Source: Pinus tabuliformis
Lineage: Eukaryota; Streptophyta; Pinopsida; Pinales; Pinaceae
Length of the DNA stretch: 64,000 nucleotides
Assembly (NCBI GenBank): GCA_031772625.1
Contig: CM062819.1
Coordinates: 1,231,911,070-1,231,975,069, forward strand
Reading direction: 5' to 3'
Shown: positions 12,369-24,959 of the stretch, piece after piece
Numbering within the stretch: the stretch's first letter is position 1
Layout of the letters: each line of letters starts with the position of its first letter
The notes under the pieces: model-generated
Database searches by the model: none
What the model saw: the letters and a program-made list of their open reading frames with translations, nothing else
What the model was told of the DNA's origin: nothing
Translations under genes and position numbers: made by a program

Positions 12369-12741
12369 ATTTTTCTCCTAATACAATTCAAGGAAAATTA
12401 AATCAGGATTTTCTTGTTTCATTTTCAACATTAGAAATTTAATATAAATTGAAATAGAAGTAAAAATCGTGATAGAAATAAAAATAGAAATTGAAAAACA
12501 AATTGACACTGGCATTGAAATAGAAATTAACATAGAAATTGATGTATACATTGTAATAAACACATTGATTTCAGTGTACATGCATTAATTCAATATTGTT
12601 ACTTTATTTCTATTCAACTTATTCCTCATGTAATTCTTGAAATATAATTCTAAATAATACTCTCTATATTTTAACAAACCGAGTAAATTGAATAAATTTA
12701 AAATGATCTTCATCTTAAACATATGCATATACATAACTTTG
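12369..12741. other. Spacer between F and G, purine-rich low complexity
   Basis: No gene is seen. About 12440-12550 is a degenerate GAAATAGAAAT-type repeat. The last 90 bases (about 12652-12741) resemble 17662-17750 on the other side of element G, so they predate G. Confidence 0.6.
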
Positions 12742-14396
12742 TGATCTGGATCTCTCAACTATCAAAATTAACCAAGATCTTTTACTTTTATGATGTTAGC
12801 AAAATTGCATGTGAAAGAGTATGAAAAACCATATGTGCATACTTTAAAGGAGAGGAAACATAAAAGAAAGCATCAAATCAAAGAACACACACAATTTGAT
12901 AACAAAGTTCACCAAGTGTGGGTTATGTCTTCAGGCCCGGTGTCATTAGTGGGGACACCCCTTCATTAAATACTGCAAGATGATGATGAATACATGATTT
13001 ATTCTTTGTCAATACAAGGAAGAACTCCCTTAACTAGAGTGGGATGTCTCTCCACTAAACGTTCTCCTATAAGAACTCTCACTCATATAAGTTCTCCTTC
13101 GATATGACAAAATATCAAAATATCACATAAGTGGCATACAAATATCCTCTCACAATGTGGCATACATGGATCTCAACATCAAATCATCATCTCAGCAAAA
13201 ATCAAAATAAGACATGGAATTAATGCATCTTATACCTCCACTTTTGGGGACAATATGAAAATGCACAACCTTGTTGACGAAATGGACAACACGGTTGAAT
13301 TCCTGGCGAAAAACCATGAAAAATGACTGTAAACTCGACCCCTTTATGTTTTGGTCAAAATCTAGGCTCCCCAGGAATATTAAAGATTCTTCAAAGATCC
13401 TCTTCTGCAGGTTAAATGAATTTCATCTACTCAGATTAAGAAGCTGATCACACCATCACATTCCTTGTGAAAAACTGAGAAAAATAAGTTTAAACTAGAC
13501 ATATTTCTGACACCTTCAGAAATCTACGCCTAGGAGATCTTAAAGATTCCTTAACGATTCCTCATAGAGAATATTATTTGAAATATTCCATGACATATGC
13601 TCTAATAATATTCCTAGAATCTTCTTGAGATTCATGACTTTATTGACCTGCTTGCACCCTCATCTCTCATGTATTCTCCATGGTTCCCTTTGAACCATTT
13701 GAATGACATTTTATAACAAAGTGTGAGGGTGAATAAGATAAAGTGTGTGGTTGGCACAATGGTTGGCATAGTCATATTAAGTTACTTGTTGTTAGGGAGG
13801 TTTTGGGTTCAATCTCATGGACTCCCAATTTTGGTTTTAATATAGTTTTCAAACCATATAATATATGGTATGCGTATGAACATATTGTAACGACTTCCCA
13901 AACCATGAGAATAAGACAAAAACTCCCAAAACCATGAGAATAAGACAAAAATGTAGGTTGCACCATGCTAAGGCCACTTGGGCCTAACTCGAGGTGCCAT
14001 GTGGCACAATGTGACTAGGCAATGTGGGAGGCTCTCATTGGTCCACATCATATGCCACTTCTGTCACGTAAATGCCATGTGTCAACTTGTGATATTGTCA
14101 CATCACCTGTTTTGGTCCACCTAGTCTGTTGATTGGGCTCCCATGTGGCAATTTGTGGGAGTGCCATGTGTCACCCTCAGGTTGACTTTTGACTTTGACT
14201 TTTGCCTAGTTTGACCAAAACTTTTACTGACCATAACTTTTGCATATGACTTGGATTGAAGTGTTGTTTGCATCGTTGGAAAGCTTGCGATGATAGTTTC
14301 AATTTGATCCTCATTTCATTGCTATCCAAGGACTTGATTTTTGAACTTTTTAGAGCCACTTTTGATTTTTGGGCCTTTCTTGAGCCACCTGGACCA
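12742..14396 (-). repeat. 3' LTR of element G
   Basis: About 1655 bases, starting TGATCTGG and ending GGACCA on the plus strand. It aligns along its full length with 15953-17584, with clear divergence and small insertions. Confidence 0.85.
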
Positions 14397-14409
14397 TTCC
14401 TCCCCACTG
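14397..14409 (-). other. Polypurine tract of element G
   Basis: The minus strand reads CAGTGGGGAGGAA directly before the LTR start TGGTCCAGG. Confidence 0.75.
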
Positions 14410-14859
14410 AGGAGCTTTTGGTTCTCCAAAAGCATGAACACAATCTGCAATCTACTGTACTCCCTTATCTGCACAACAAGTGCCCTAACATGGCACACTT
14501 CCTTCTCCTTCACCTTTTTACTTCAAAGCCATAAGTCATGAAGAAACACCTATACCCTGTGCAAACTTGTAGTACAATTTTTCAAAATACATGTTCCCTT
14601 ACAAGACCAAACATGACCCATGAAAACCCCATACTTTCCAAGAGTTTATAACACACTCTTGCTCAAGTTTAGATCATAATCATAACAAAAACCATACCCA
14701 AGCTATCAATGAAAAGACCAAAAATATCATCATGATGCTTTCATAAGTGATGGAAAACACTTCATCACTTTTACAGTCACATCATAACATATGATTTAAA
14801 AAATGTGGCCATGCTCAACTACTTATAAATCCCCATTTCTTACCCAACCAAGTTAATGG

Positions 14860-15900
14860 GTCTTCTTCCAGTAGTTGCTTCTCTTGTTGATCAACTTCAT
14901 TGATTGGTCCATCTTCCTTCATAGGTTCTTTCTGGTCCTCCTTCATTCGCGACTCTGAATGGAGCTCCCAACATGTAGCTCTTTGATGTCCATGCTTGTT
15001 ATAATGGATGCAAAAATTCTTTTTCCTCTAGACCTGCCTACCCTTCTTCATTCCTTGATGTGGAGAAGGTTTTACATGTCTTGTTCTCTTCCTTGTTGCC
15101 ATTTTCTTCCAACACTTGGAAACAACATGGTTATACAAGCCACAAAAAGTACATGGCCTCCACAAGTTCTGCTCATTATTAATATTCTTGTAATCAAAAT
15201 GAACATGAGAATAATGAGACCTTTTATACCTTGCTTAGTTGTCTCTGGTGCGAATTTGATGAGAATAACTTGCCTTAGCTCTTCCTTTGCAATTCTCACA
15301 CTCATGGGAATATTGTGATGTGTTTTCAACATCCTCTTTCCTCATTGAAATTGACAATGGCTTGGATTCTTTTGTGAATAACCCCTTGCTTTTGCTACCT
15401 TCAAACACTCTCCTTTAGTGTACGCCAATCCTAAAATGGATACCTCTAGGCTTCCAACAGAAATAACATCATGTGAAAATGAAATTAAAGAATTACCAAC
15501 ACTTTTTACCTCAACTATTGATTTTGAAGCAGGTGATGATGGCTTTGCTGAGCCTTCGTTGCACTTCAACTTTTCCACGGCCTCTTTCGTGGCTCATATT
15601 TGAAGCTGCAATCTCTACTTATCCTCTTCTGCTTTTGTAGAATTTTCCTCAATTCAACATTCTCTGCTTGAAGGATTTGGTTTATCTCTTCATTTGAATG
15701 ATGAGAAGAAGATGAAGAAGAAGTATATTCACTGGAAGATGGAGATGGAGCATCGTCCTTTGCTCTCTCTTTCACTTGTTCCTTTTTTCCATTTTCTCCT
15801 CATAGCTTGCATACATTATATCTACCATGCTTGCCATCCTGTAGAAGGCCTCGTAGAGATCTCTATGATCCTCCATTTTCTGTTGTTGTTGCATGTTCAA
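14860..15900 (-). pseudogene. gag-like coding remnant of element G
   Basis: On the minus strand, from the primer site inward, there is a segment with RDLYEAFYRMASMVDIMYAS, a Ser-rich stretch, a short coiled coil (INQILQAENVELRKIL), and a knuckle CTFCGLYNHVVSKCW with canonical Cys-x2-Cys-x4-His-x4-Cys spacing. A second knuckle-like HYNKHGHQRATCWELH follows. The KCW/TCWELH endings are typical of plant retroelement Gag proteins. I see no protease, RT or integrase. The role would be RNA packaging; broken. Confidence 0.6.
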
Positions 15901-15936
15901 TATTTCACACTCGCAATTCACATCAACAAGAAGAAT

Positions 15937-15948
15937 GCTCTAATACCA
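15937..15948 (-). other. Primer binding site of element G (tRNA-iMet-like)
   Basis: The minus strand reads TGGTATTAGAGC, close to TGGTATCAGAGC, four bases inside the right LTR. Confidence 0.8.
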
Positions 15949-15952
15949 AACT

Positions 15953-17584
15953 TGATCCAAATCTCTCAGCTACCAGAATTAACCAATATAATTTACTTCT
16001 GTGATGTTATCAGAATTGCATGTGAAAGATTATGAAAAACCTTATGTGCATACTTTAAAGGAGAGGAAACATAAAGGAAACCATCAAATCAAAGAACATA
16101 CACAAGTTGATAAGAAGTTCACCAAGTGTGGGCTATGTCCCCGGGCCCGATGTTAAGAGTGGGGAGAATGCTTTATTAAATGCTACAAAATGATGATGAG
16201 TACATGATGTATTCTTTGTCAAGACAAGGAAGAACTCCCTTAACTAGAGTGGGATGTCTCTCCATGAGACATTCTCCTATAATAACTCTCACTCATATAA
16301 GGTCTCCTTCAACATGACAAAATATCAAACTCTCACATAAGTGGCATACAAAGATCCTCTCACAATGTGTCATACATGGATCTCAACATCAAATCAACAT
16401 CTTAGAAAAAATCAAAAGAAGACATGGCATCAATGCATCTTATACCTCCAGTTCTGAGGATGGCTTGAAAATGCACTACTCTACTAAAGAAACGGGAAAC
16501 ATGGTTGAATTCTTGGCGAAAAACCGTGAAAAATGACTATAAACTTGACCCTTTTCTACTTCAGTCAAAATTTGGGCTCCACGGGAATCTCAAAGATTCT
16601 CTTATGCAGGGTAACTGAAATTTAACAGCTCAGATGAAGAAACTGATCACACCATCACTTTCCTTGTGAAAAACTGAGAAAAATGAGTTTAAACTCGACA
16701 TATTTCTGACACCTTCAAAACTCTGCCTAGGGAATCTTAAAGATTCCTCAAATATTCCTCATAGAGAATATTCTTTGAAATATTCTATAAGGTATGCTCC
16801 AACAATATTCCTAGAATCTTCTTGACATTCATGACTCCATTGGCCTGCTTGCACCCTCATCTCTAATGTATTCTCCATGGTTCCCTTTGAACCGTTTGAA
16901 TGACATTTTATAACAAAGTGTGTGCATGAATAAAACAAAGTGTGTGGTTGGCATGATGGTTGGCATAGCCATATTAAGTTACTTGCTATGAGGGAGTTTT
17001 TGGGTTCAAAACCCATGGACTCCCAATTTTGGTTTTAATATGGTTTTAAAGCCCAATTTTGGTTTTAATATAGTTTTCAAACCATATAATATATGGTATG
17101 TGTATGACCATATTGTAGCGACTCCCCAAACCATGAGAATAAGACAAAAATGCAGGTTGCACCATGCCAAGGCCACTTGGGCCTAATTTGAGGTAACATG
17201 TGGCACCACGCGATTGGGTTATGTGGTAGGCTCTCATTGGTCCACATCATATGCCACTTCTGTCACCTACATGCCTTGTGTCGACTTGTGATATTGCCAC
17301 ATCACCCACTGTGGTCCACCTAATCTGCTGATTCGGCTTCCATGTGGCAACTTGTGGGAGTGCCACGTGGCACCCTTAGGTTGACTTTTGCCTAGTTTGA
17401 CCAAAACTTTGGTTCTCCATAAATTTTGCATACGAACTCGGTTTGAGGTGTCGTTTACGCAGTTGGAAATATTGTGACGAGAACTACGATTTGATATTAG
17501 TTTCATTGCAATCCAAGGACTTTGATTATTGCACTTTTTAGAGCCACTTTTGATTTATGAGCCTTTCTGGAGCCACCTGGATCA
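15953..17584 (-). repeat. 5' LTR of element G
   Basis: About 1632 bases, starting TGATCCAAATC and ending GGATCA on the plus strand, followed by the CTTTG duplication. It shares with the left LTR a CATAACTTTTGCAT...TTGGAAA block (antisense to the element) and several TGTGGCA/TGCCAC motifs. Confidence 0.85.
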
Positions 17585-18990
17585 CTTTGATTGTCTATAA
17601 ATTGTGTAACTATACAAAAAATATAAAAATTCAATAAGATAGATTGATATTTATCTTTCTCCATAATACTCTCTATACTTTCAACCAACAAAGGAAACTA
17701 TGTAAATTTCAAATAATCAAATTACCCTTAGACATATACATAATGTTGATCATCTACAATGAGAACAATGACTAGAGAATGCAAGGCTAAAAAAGGAGTC
17801 AAGTGGAATTATTAAGAAATCATCAGTTGAATATCCATGGTAATGAAAATGATGTGAGTATGGAGATCAACCATAATACAACAATTGGAAAGTTGAAGGA
17901 ATTTGATTTAACAAAAAAATCCCTTCAGGTTGAATTTGTAGTTTTGTAATAATTTTAATTGAATGCATGAATTCCGAAGATGGGTATGGTTCATGGAAGA
18001 AGCAACAAGCACATAATATTTGGTGAAAATATTAGAAATCTAAGTGAGTTGTCCTAATGGACAACAATTCGATAAGTGAGTAATGCACTCATAGGTCAAA
18101 GATAATTTATGGTGGATAATGCCTTAAAGGAATGCATGGATATGTAGTGCAAATATGTTCCCTTCATTTTTCTTTGTATGAAACTTAACATGATCAAATG
18201 ATTGACTATGTAATAGTCTTGAAAACCAATTAAGTGGCTACTATAAATGATATGTTGAAAGGATTTTATGCATAAGAAACTAACATTATCTGCTCGAGTG
18301 AAAATGCAAATTTTTGGTAGAATGTGTTGGTTATTACATGAAGTGAACCCTTGATGAAGGCTGAAAATATTACCAACTTCAAGAAACTCAACCTTATGAA
18401 AATAGTCTCATGTTTTTGAGACTTAGCTTCTGTATGGAGCAAGTGTGGAAAATAGAAATTGTATATCTCATACAATTTCTCTCAGAATATATCTCATGAG
18501 AACTATATGTTGCAATACAAATGAGATGTTGAATCGATTCAGGAAGGACATATAAAGTTTGTAAATTGGAAAGCCCTTGATCACAACCATTGTAGTAACA
18601 TTGAATCCCCATGAAAAGTAAGCCATGTTAGGAAAATCTAGAGGGATGCCTTGGCTATAAGCCCCCATCAGTAATGACATGTAAATTATGCTAGAGCAAG
18701 CCAGAGAGACGCCTTCGCTATAAGAGTAACAGTCTCCTTGATATTCTTGTTTAAGGAAGCCTTGGTTGGGTAGATCATTTGAAGGATTACATAACAAAGA
18801 AGGGGATTACTTAAACCTAAAAGGGTGAGTAACTCCAAGGAAGAGGAGATCTAGATGAACTAGCTATGAAAATATTATGGCATACACTCAGTAGAATCAT
18901 GAATGTGTATGGTGTGTTTAATGCAAACAATGAACTAAACTTGTTTCATATGGAAGGTTGATGGAGTGAAGTGAAACTATACATATACAT
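17585..18990. other. Unassigned spacer
   Basis: AT-rich DNA with many stops in all frames. Two similar blocks ending in GCTATAAG (about 18640-18662 and 18704-18723) suggest an old duplication. No protein family is recognised. Confidence 0.5.
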
Positions 18991-19327
18991 ATTGAGTTAA
19001 AAATTTCATTTGTTAAAATGTATGTTGCTTTGTGAAAATTAAGATCTCCTATGGAAAAATTTAATATTGTTGTATATGAAAATGGTTTTAACACATATGT
19101 GCTATTAGTTTTTGATGTAGGTATTTAAGGGAATTCCATAAGTTTCAAGGGAAACCATACATATAAGTATTGAGTTGAAAATTTCATTTTTTAAAATGTA
19201 TGTTGCTTTATGAAAATTAAGATCTCCTATGGAAAAAGTTAATAATGTTGTATATGAAAATGGTTTTAACATGTATGTGCTATTAATTTTCTAATGTAGG
19301 TATTTAAGGGAATTCCATAAGTTTGAA
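18991..19327. repeat. Two-unit 178-bp tandem duplication
   Basis: Units begin ATTGAGTT at 18991 and 19169. Both contain AAGATCTCCTATGGAAAAA, AAAATGGTTTTAACA and GGTATTTAAGGGAATTCC. Few differences separate them, so the duplication is younger than most of the surrounding decay. Confidence 0.9.
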
Positions 19328-19537
19328 GGTGACCATAATGTGAAGACAAATTCCATTGCTGAAGCTGTGGAAAAGGAAAAGAAATGAAGGGTGACGTTGA
19401 ATTGCAAGACTAGTGATGCTATTGCAAATGAAAGGAAGCAATATACATACTATTGATGTGAATAAAATATGCCTAGAATGACGTTCTACTGAGAATGACA
19501 TCTGAAATGGTGTGATCAGTAAGGACAATTTTCCTTG

Positions 19538-19570
19538 AAGGGGGATGGGATTGTAACACTTTAGGCTTTA
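19538..19570 (+). other. Possible polypurine tract and LTR start
   Basis: TTGAAGGGGGATGGGA is followed by TTGTAACACTTTAGGC, which looks like the junction before a gypsy 3' LTR. No second LTR copy or pol gene was identified, so this is only a candidate. Confidence 0.3.
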
Positions 19571-20317
19571 CTCACCCATGAATATTGTAATTGTACTTAA
19601 TTATGTTAATGATTCCCATGTGGGAAAGTAAATGTAAATGGGTTAAAAAACCAAAAACAATTTTAATTATATGTTAATAACAACTAATGAAGAGGTGGAG
19701 ACTTCATATGGATCTTGATAAGCCATGTGGAAGAGGGAAGCCAAAAAAAGGTATTTGGGTAATTAATCCTTTCCAATGAATTATTTGGCTAAGCTAAACA
19801 TTCATAAAACCTAGATTGTTAACTTTTCCCAAGAAAAAAATTTAACGGGAAGGGAGTGATAGTAAATTCCATATTTATGAGAGTAGTAGGCTTGTACCCC
19901 AACTATCTTATTCAAGGTATGGGAAGAGTACAACTCAAATATTTTTGGAGTCTAACCATAAGCTTATGATTTGACCATGATGGGCAGGTGTGACAAGAAA
20001 CCCATCAAGGAAGAAACCTATGAAGCAAGGTAAGGGAAGGAAAAGAAGCATGTGCAAGGAAATTGAGAGAAGCAATGATGGAGGCACGAGAAGAACAAAG
20101 ACAAGACTCATGGGGGTGTGAGAGTAGAGTAGAAAAACAAAGAGGAGTCTCTCTTATGGAAATAAAACATTACGCATGATGCACTGACCCGTGAATGATT
20201 TTAGTTCACCTAGTTTGGTGAGTAAAGTTAGCATTAGAGTCTTTAACCTGAGCTAGAGGATCAATAGGAATTACCAAGGAATTTGTTTGAATTGTGAACA
20301 AAAGCACTAAACTAGGT

Positions 20318-20497
20318 AAGCACCGAGGGAATTGTTGGCTTAGCGAAGGGCTCCCTTCATGCTATCCAAGTACATTATGAAAAAATAATGAGAAATATTG
20401 TTGAAAATATGCATAAAAGCACTGGAAAAGGAAAGCACTGAGGGAAATATTTTCTTAATGAAGGGCTCCCTTTGTGATGTCTAGGTCCATCATGGCT
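20318..20497. repeat. Two-unit degenerate tandem duplication, period about 112
   Basis: The block AAGCACCGAGGGAATTGTTG...GAAGGGCTCCCTTCATG near 20322 recurs as AAGCACTGAGGGAAATATTT...GAAGGGCTCCCTTTGTG near 20432, each followed by a GTNCATNATG-like end. Confidence 0.75.
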
Positions 20498-20499
20498 AC

Positions 20500-21725
20500 A
20501 TTGTGAATGAGAACATGCCTTGGCTCAATATGTTGAAAGATCCAATATTGATTTATATGTGGATGAAGGATAATTTCCTTCATCCTTACACCACTGGTAG
20601 CCTGAGAGAGAATTTCCCTTTGAGTGCTTGTTGTGTAGAGTAGTTGAGAAACTGCCCACAACTGTTCAGCGAACTCTAGGCTTAGTGTGATTTAAATAGG
20701 AATTAATGATCTTGAATTCATGAAGGAGAATGACCATCATCACTCCACACCATAATGTCGAGTGAGAAATTTCCTCATGGCTTCTTGGTATGGCTCATAG
20801 GTGGACAACTACAAGAAAGATTGCAGTGTAGCTGAGCATACAATGGGGTGGAACGTGACTCAAACTTTATCAGTTTTAGGTAGAATTTAATCTTGATAAT
20901 AAGTACCCTCGTGGACTTCAGATCTGTAATGTAATTCATATTCAATGAAATAGAAATGATCTTTGATCAATTGTGTATATTTATATGTGTTCTTACTAAT
21001 TGTATTTCTTGGTTTATGTGATACATGATCATTGTTGGAACTGTTAATGTTGGACTATGATGATTGTGTAATATTCATATGACTTCTTATTGATCTTTAA
21101 TGTGCTCTTATGATGTGCTTTTAATGATTATGGGTTGGGGATATTAACCCCTTAGCCTCTTGGATAACTAGGCTTGCTGGCTGTTTTGAATTAGGAGTTT
21201 GATTTGCTCTATATAGACCACAGAAGCTTTGATTTTTCTATGGTGATGAGAAGTTATTTTGATGATATGGACCTAGATGCATGGAGAAAAAGCCATGATT
21301 AAAGAGCAAACACTCAAATGAAGGAGCCTTCATAAAACATTTGAGGCAAAATTTTATAGAGTTCACTGAAGAACTCTTGATTTGGTTTGAATGAAAATGT
21401 ATGAAGGCTTCAAATGGGGGTAAACTATGAACAATGGCCCATTTGACTCCTTAAAGAAAGTAATTGTATGTGGCAACTAGAAGAAGGATTTTGTATGTCT
21501 TCATGGTTAGTGAGGAACATTGCAACTTTATAAGTGTTTTAGTAGTTCATTTCCCTATCTCTTTTAGTCCTCGAAATAGGTTGATGAACTCCCTCCTTAA
21601 GCTCACTTTTCCTTAGTTTTGGAAGATTTTGAACTTCAGTGATTGATCTGCTAGTTTTAGGTTATTTGGAATTTTTGGGATTGGAAGCTTTAGCTTTGGC
21701 TCCGATTCAAATGGGTTGATAAGGT
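20500..21725. other. Unassigned spacer
   Basis: No gene, RNA or element boundary is recognised. It may be LTR sequence belonging to the candidate junction at 19538. Confidence 0.4.
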
Positions 21726-21765
21726 GGGATTGGGGGGGGGGGGGGTTGTTATGACCAAAAGCTTG
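21726..21765 (+). other. Poly-G run with possible LTR start
   Basis: GGTGGGATT is followed by an uninterrupted G run of about 14 bases, then TTGTTATGACC. The arrangement resembles a polypurine tract before an LTR start, but no partner LTR was found in the window. Confidence 0.3.
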
Positions 21766-24700
21766 GTCAAATGGGGTATAAGCCATAGAGGATGTGATAT
21801 CGACTGTTGGGATATTAGGATATCAGTATTTGGGAATACTTCAAACAATGACTAGTGGAAACTCCCGATACTAATGGATATTGGTAATGTCTATCAAATA
21901 ATGGAGGGTTTCTTGTCATCTAACCATGTATATTAGTATTTAAATATCATATGTTGGATTATTTACTGTTAGGGTATCAGACTATTAGTATGAGGATAAC
22001 ACTTCAGATAGAAACCAATGCTAAACTCCCATTCTAACAGATCCTTATTCATTTATCAAATAATGGAGATAGAGGGTTCAATAGATTTTAAGTGATGATA
22101 CTGGGGACGGAAGTCTATTGGGAAATTAGGCATTGGGTTTAGAGCAACACATCAAATAATCACGATCAAAAACCCTTAATACTAACTAATCCAAATGCTT
22201 TTGTTAGCTAGCATAGATGGAAAGTTTGGGAGCTGTCAAGTGATGGATTGGGTTATCAGGAGATCAATTGTTTGGACATTGAAATTTCATGAGATGCATG
22301 GTATCACATAGATCCTAGATACTAACAAATATTGATAATGGAAAATTTCTCGTCAACTAACTGTGATTTATATGTTACATGTTATTGGATTTCTATTATT
22401 AGCTATCGACTATTGATTATCGAGCTGTTGATTGTCAGGTGTCGGGACATCGAGTATCAAGAGATCAGGGAATGGGATGCACATGTTGTCATACATTCTC
22501 TCGATATTAATGGATCCCTACAATGTATGTTAACTATTGAAGAAATTTCTGTTATTGGACTGCATGCTATGATCGTTTGGGGTAGTAGGCTATTAAGTAT
22601 AAAGAGGTTGGGACATTAATTACTAGGGTTTCCTCACGATATTGATAAAACTTGGTAAGGTTATGATGTGGCACATCATGTGGTATGTCAACGTGGCATG
22701 AAGATAGGTCTTGGGTGATGTGGCATGCTGGCATGGATAATGACATGGTGATATGCCATATCATGGAAAGACATGGATTGGAGTGCACAATAATGTTGAG
22801 GTGGCAACTGATGTAGTACAATTGAGGACATGGCCCTATGAAGTGGGGACACATGGATAAGGATTCCCACATTTCTACCATGTGGCATGGTATGAATGCC
22901 GACATAACACTTGGAGGCAATATTTTAAAATGGGCATAACTTTGTGTCTAGAGCTTGGATTTAGATGAAATTCAAATCATTGGAAACCTTTTAACCAATA
23001 GAAGATGATGGTGGTTCGAGAAATGAGTTTTAAGGTTGATGAGGGAAGAAAAAACTTGACAACCACACTTCCTTAAGGTGACCTAATAGGATGGGTTTGG
23101 ATATCCCACATCCTTTATCAGGCATCAATGGGATGGGTATGTTACACTAACCCATCAAGTTATGAGAGTAGAGGGCCAATAATATTAGAACACACATGTC
23201 CCTTTTTATTGCATTAGGTTGAACATGTATGGACGCAACTCCTATATTTTTATTAATTACAAATTGCAATTATTCTTGTTAAAAAATAATCATTTTTCTA
23301 TCTCCTACTAAATTTTCCTAATGTGTATGTTGAATGCCTAATTAATCATTACTTGAAGATGGTGCATAAGTGTTAAGCTTAACAAACATGTCAAAAAGAG
23401 TATTAAAATTCTTGGTTAGAAGATGCTACATATGAATATATAAGTGTGATGTTTGGTGTGCATGTGCACACACACGTGTGTAATTTCTTCTTCAGAAATT
23501 ACATATCTTGTAAGATACCTTCTATATGTATTTATTGAAGAAAACACACAATGTGTGTGTTATAGCTATGTGTATGTGTGTGTTTCATCGAGAAATTCCA
23601 ACACTTTAAATACTCATTAAAATTTAGGTAATATATAGTAATGTAGAACCTAAAAAACCTTCCATTGAAATATGGGATCAATGAGTTTAGAAGTTTCTTA
23701 CTATACACATATAATTTCCATAATTAATGTTAACTTAAGTATTCCATAACAATATTTTATGGTTGGTATTATGTAAAAGTTATTCATAAAGTCTAATATG
23801 TACCTGAAGTTGTGGACTTGAGATTGTTATAAAATTATCTTTCATGAATGTTTCACATCTAACTCTCATATTTCGCTGGATTTTAAAATAAAGTTTGTAG
23901 AACGCTTAAGAACTCATAAGATAGTGCCATGTGGGACTTTAAGAGGTTTTTTCATGTCTTGATGACTCAAAATTTGCAGAGGTAATTATAGTGATGTGAT
24001 ATGCTCCTTTTTGGTAAGACCATTTTCCATTATTCTCGATGATCTTATCTGAGTTGTTGTGATCATACATTGACTTGCATGTGGATCCTTTTACGTGGTC
24101 CTAAATATCTCCCAGTGTAAGCATTCTTCATGTTATACAAATGCTACGTGTAAAAATCCTTTCTTTAAAACCCCCTTTGCATTCCTTGACAAAATTTTCC
24201 ATAACTATCTCAAAAAACACATATTTAACTTATGTTTTATGTGATTTGGTTTTGGCAATTTTTTGGGTTCACTAAAATAATTGTGTATTATGAAAACATA
24301 AGGTGAATATTTCACCACCCAAGGCCTAAACCAAGAGATATTATAAATTATGATTAGATACAACAAAAAGGGACAAATATCCTTTATTACTCTTGGCCCT
24401 ATGCTCCCCTAAAATGATGGGTTGGAAAGTGACTATTTCTTTTCTACAAGCTTCTTTTATAATATTTCACACAATGACTTGAATATTATTTAACAAATTG
24501 GCTATGTAGAAAGATACAATGAATAATGCACATAATTTTCAAATGAATTATGAGAGTAGTTGAATTTGGTAAGTAAGCATTATCAACCTATTGCATTGGT
24601 CCATTCAACTTATCCTTATTTTGTTTTTTATGAGTATCCTTCCTCTCATGCTCAATGGAGAGATGAGATTTTGTTTAACAATGTTGATATCTAGAAGAAT

Positions 24701-24940
24701 TTGGGACTTTGTTTCCTCTTGGATAGAGGCACCCTCTCATGTGAGATCTCATATCGCCTCTTGATATAATGAGTGTTCATTCTCTCGCTTCTTTAGTTGC
24801 CCCTCTTCCTTGTACTCATACTCCTCACACCCTCCTCAACATAATATTTTGGGGTCTCATATTTTATAATATCTCTTGATTACTTTTGGTTTAAAACAAT
24901 AGAATGATTTGTTGGGGTTTTATTTAGGGTGGAGTAGGAG
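21766..24940. other. Unassigned spacer, possible LTR remains and a CA/TG microsatellite
   Basis: No gene is seen. About 22660-22910 is rich in TGGCATG/CATGGCA-type motifs and is followed near 22925 by a CATAACTTTGTG...CATTGGAAA block like that in the LTRs of element G. Short CA/TG microsatellites lie at about 23456-23485 and 23546-23590. Confidence 0.4.
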
Positions 24941-24959
24941 CTTTAGATTTGAAGGGAAA

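Larger units (their letters stand above)
12742..17584 (-). mobile_element. Element G: non-autonomous LTR retrotransposon with only a gag-like gene (TR-GAG type)
   Basis: Two long direct repeats (12742-14396 and 15953-17584) flank 1.55 kb of internal sequence. A tRNA-iMet-type primer site lies next to the right repeat and a polypurine tract next to the left, so the element reads on the minus strand. CTTTG precedes 12742 and follows 17584, a perfect 5-base target duplication. The interior shows a gag-like coding remnant with a zinc knuckle and no RT or integrase motif. This fits the described class of terminal-repeat elements with a GAG domain; a copia parent is suggested by the primer site. 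It looks old and broken. Confidence 0.85.

Noticed and set aside
12378-12581. 67-codon minus-strand frame of Ile/Ser/Thr repeats
   Set aside because: Translation of a degenerate GAAAT microsatellite; no real protein.
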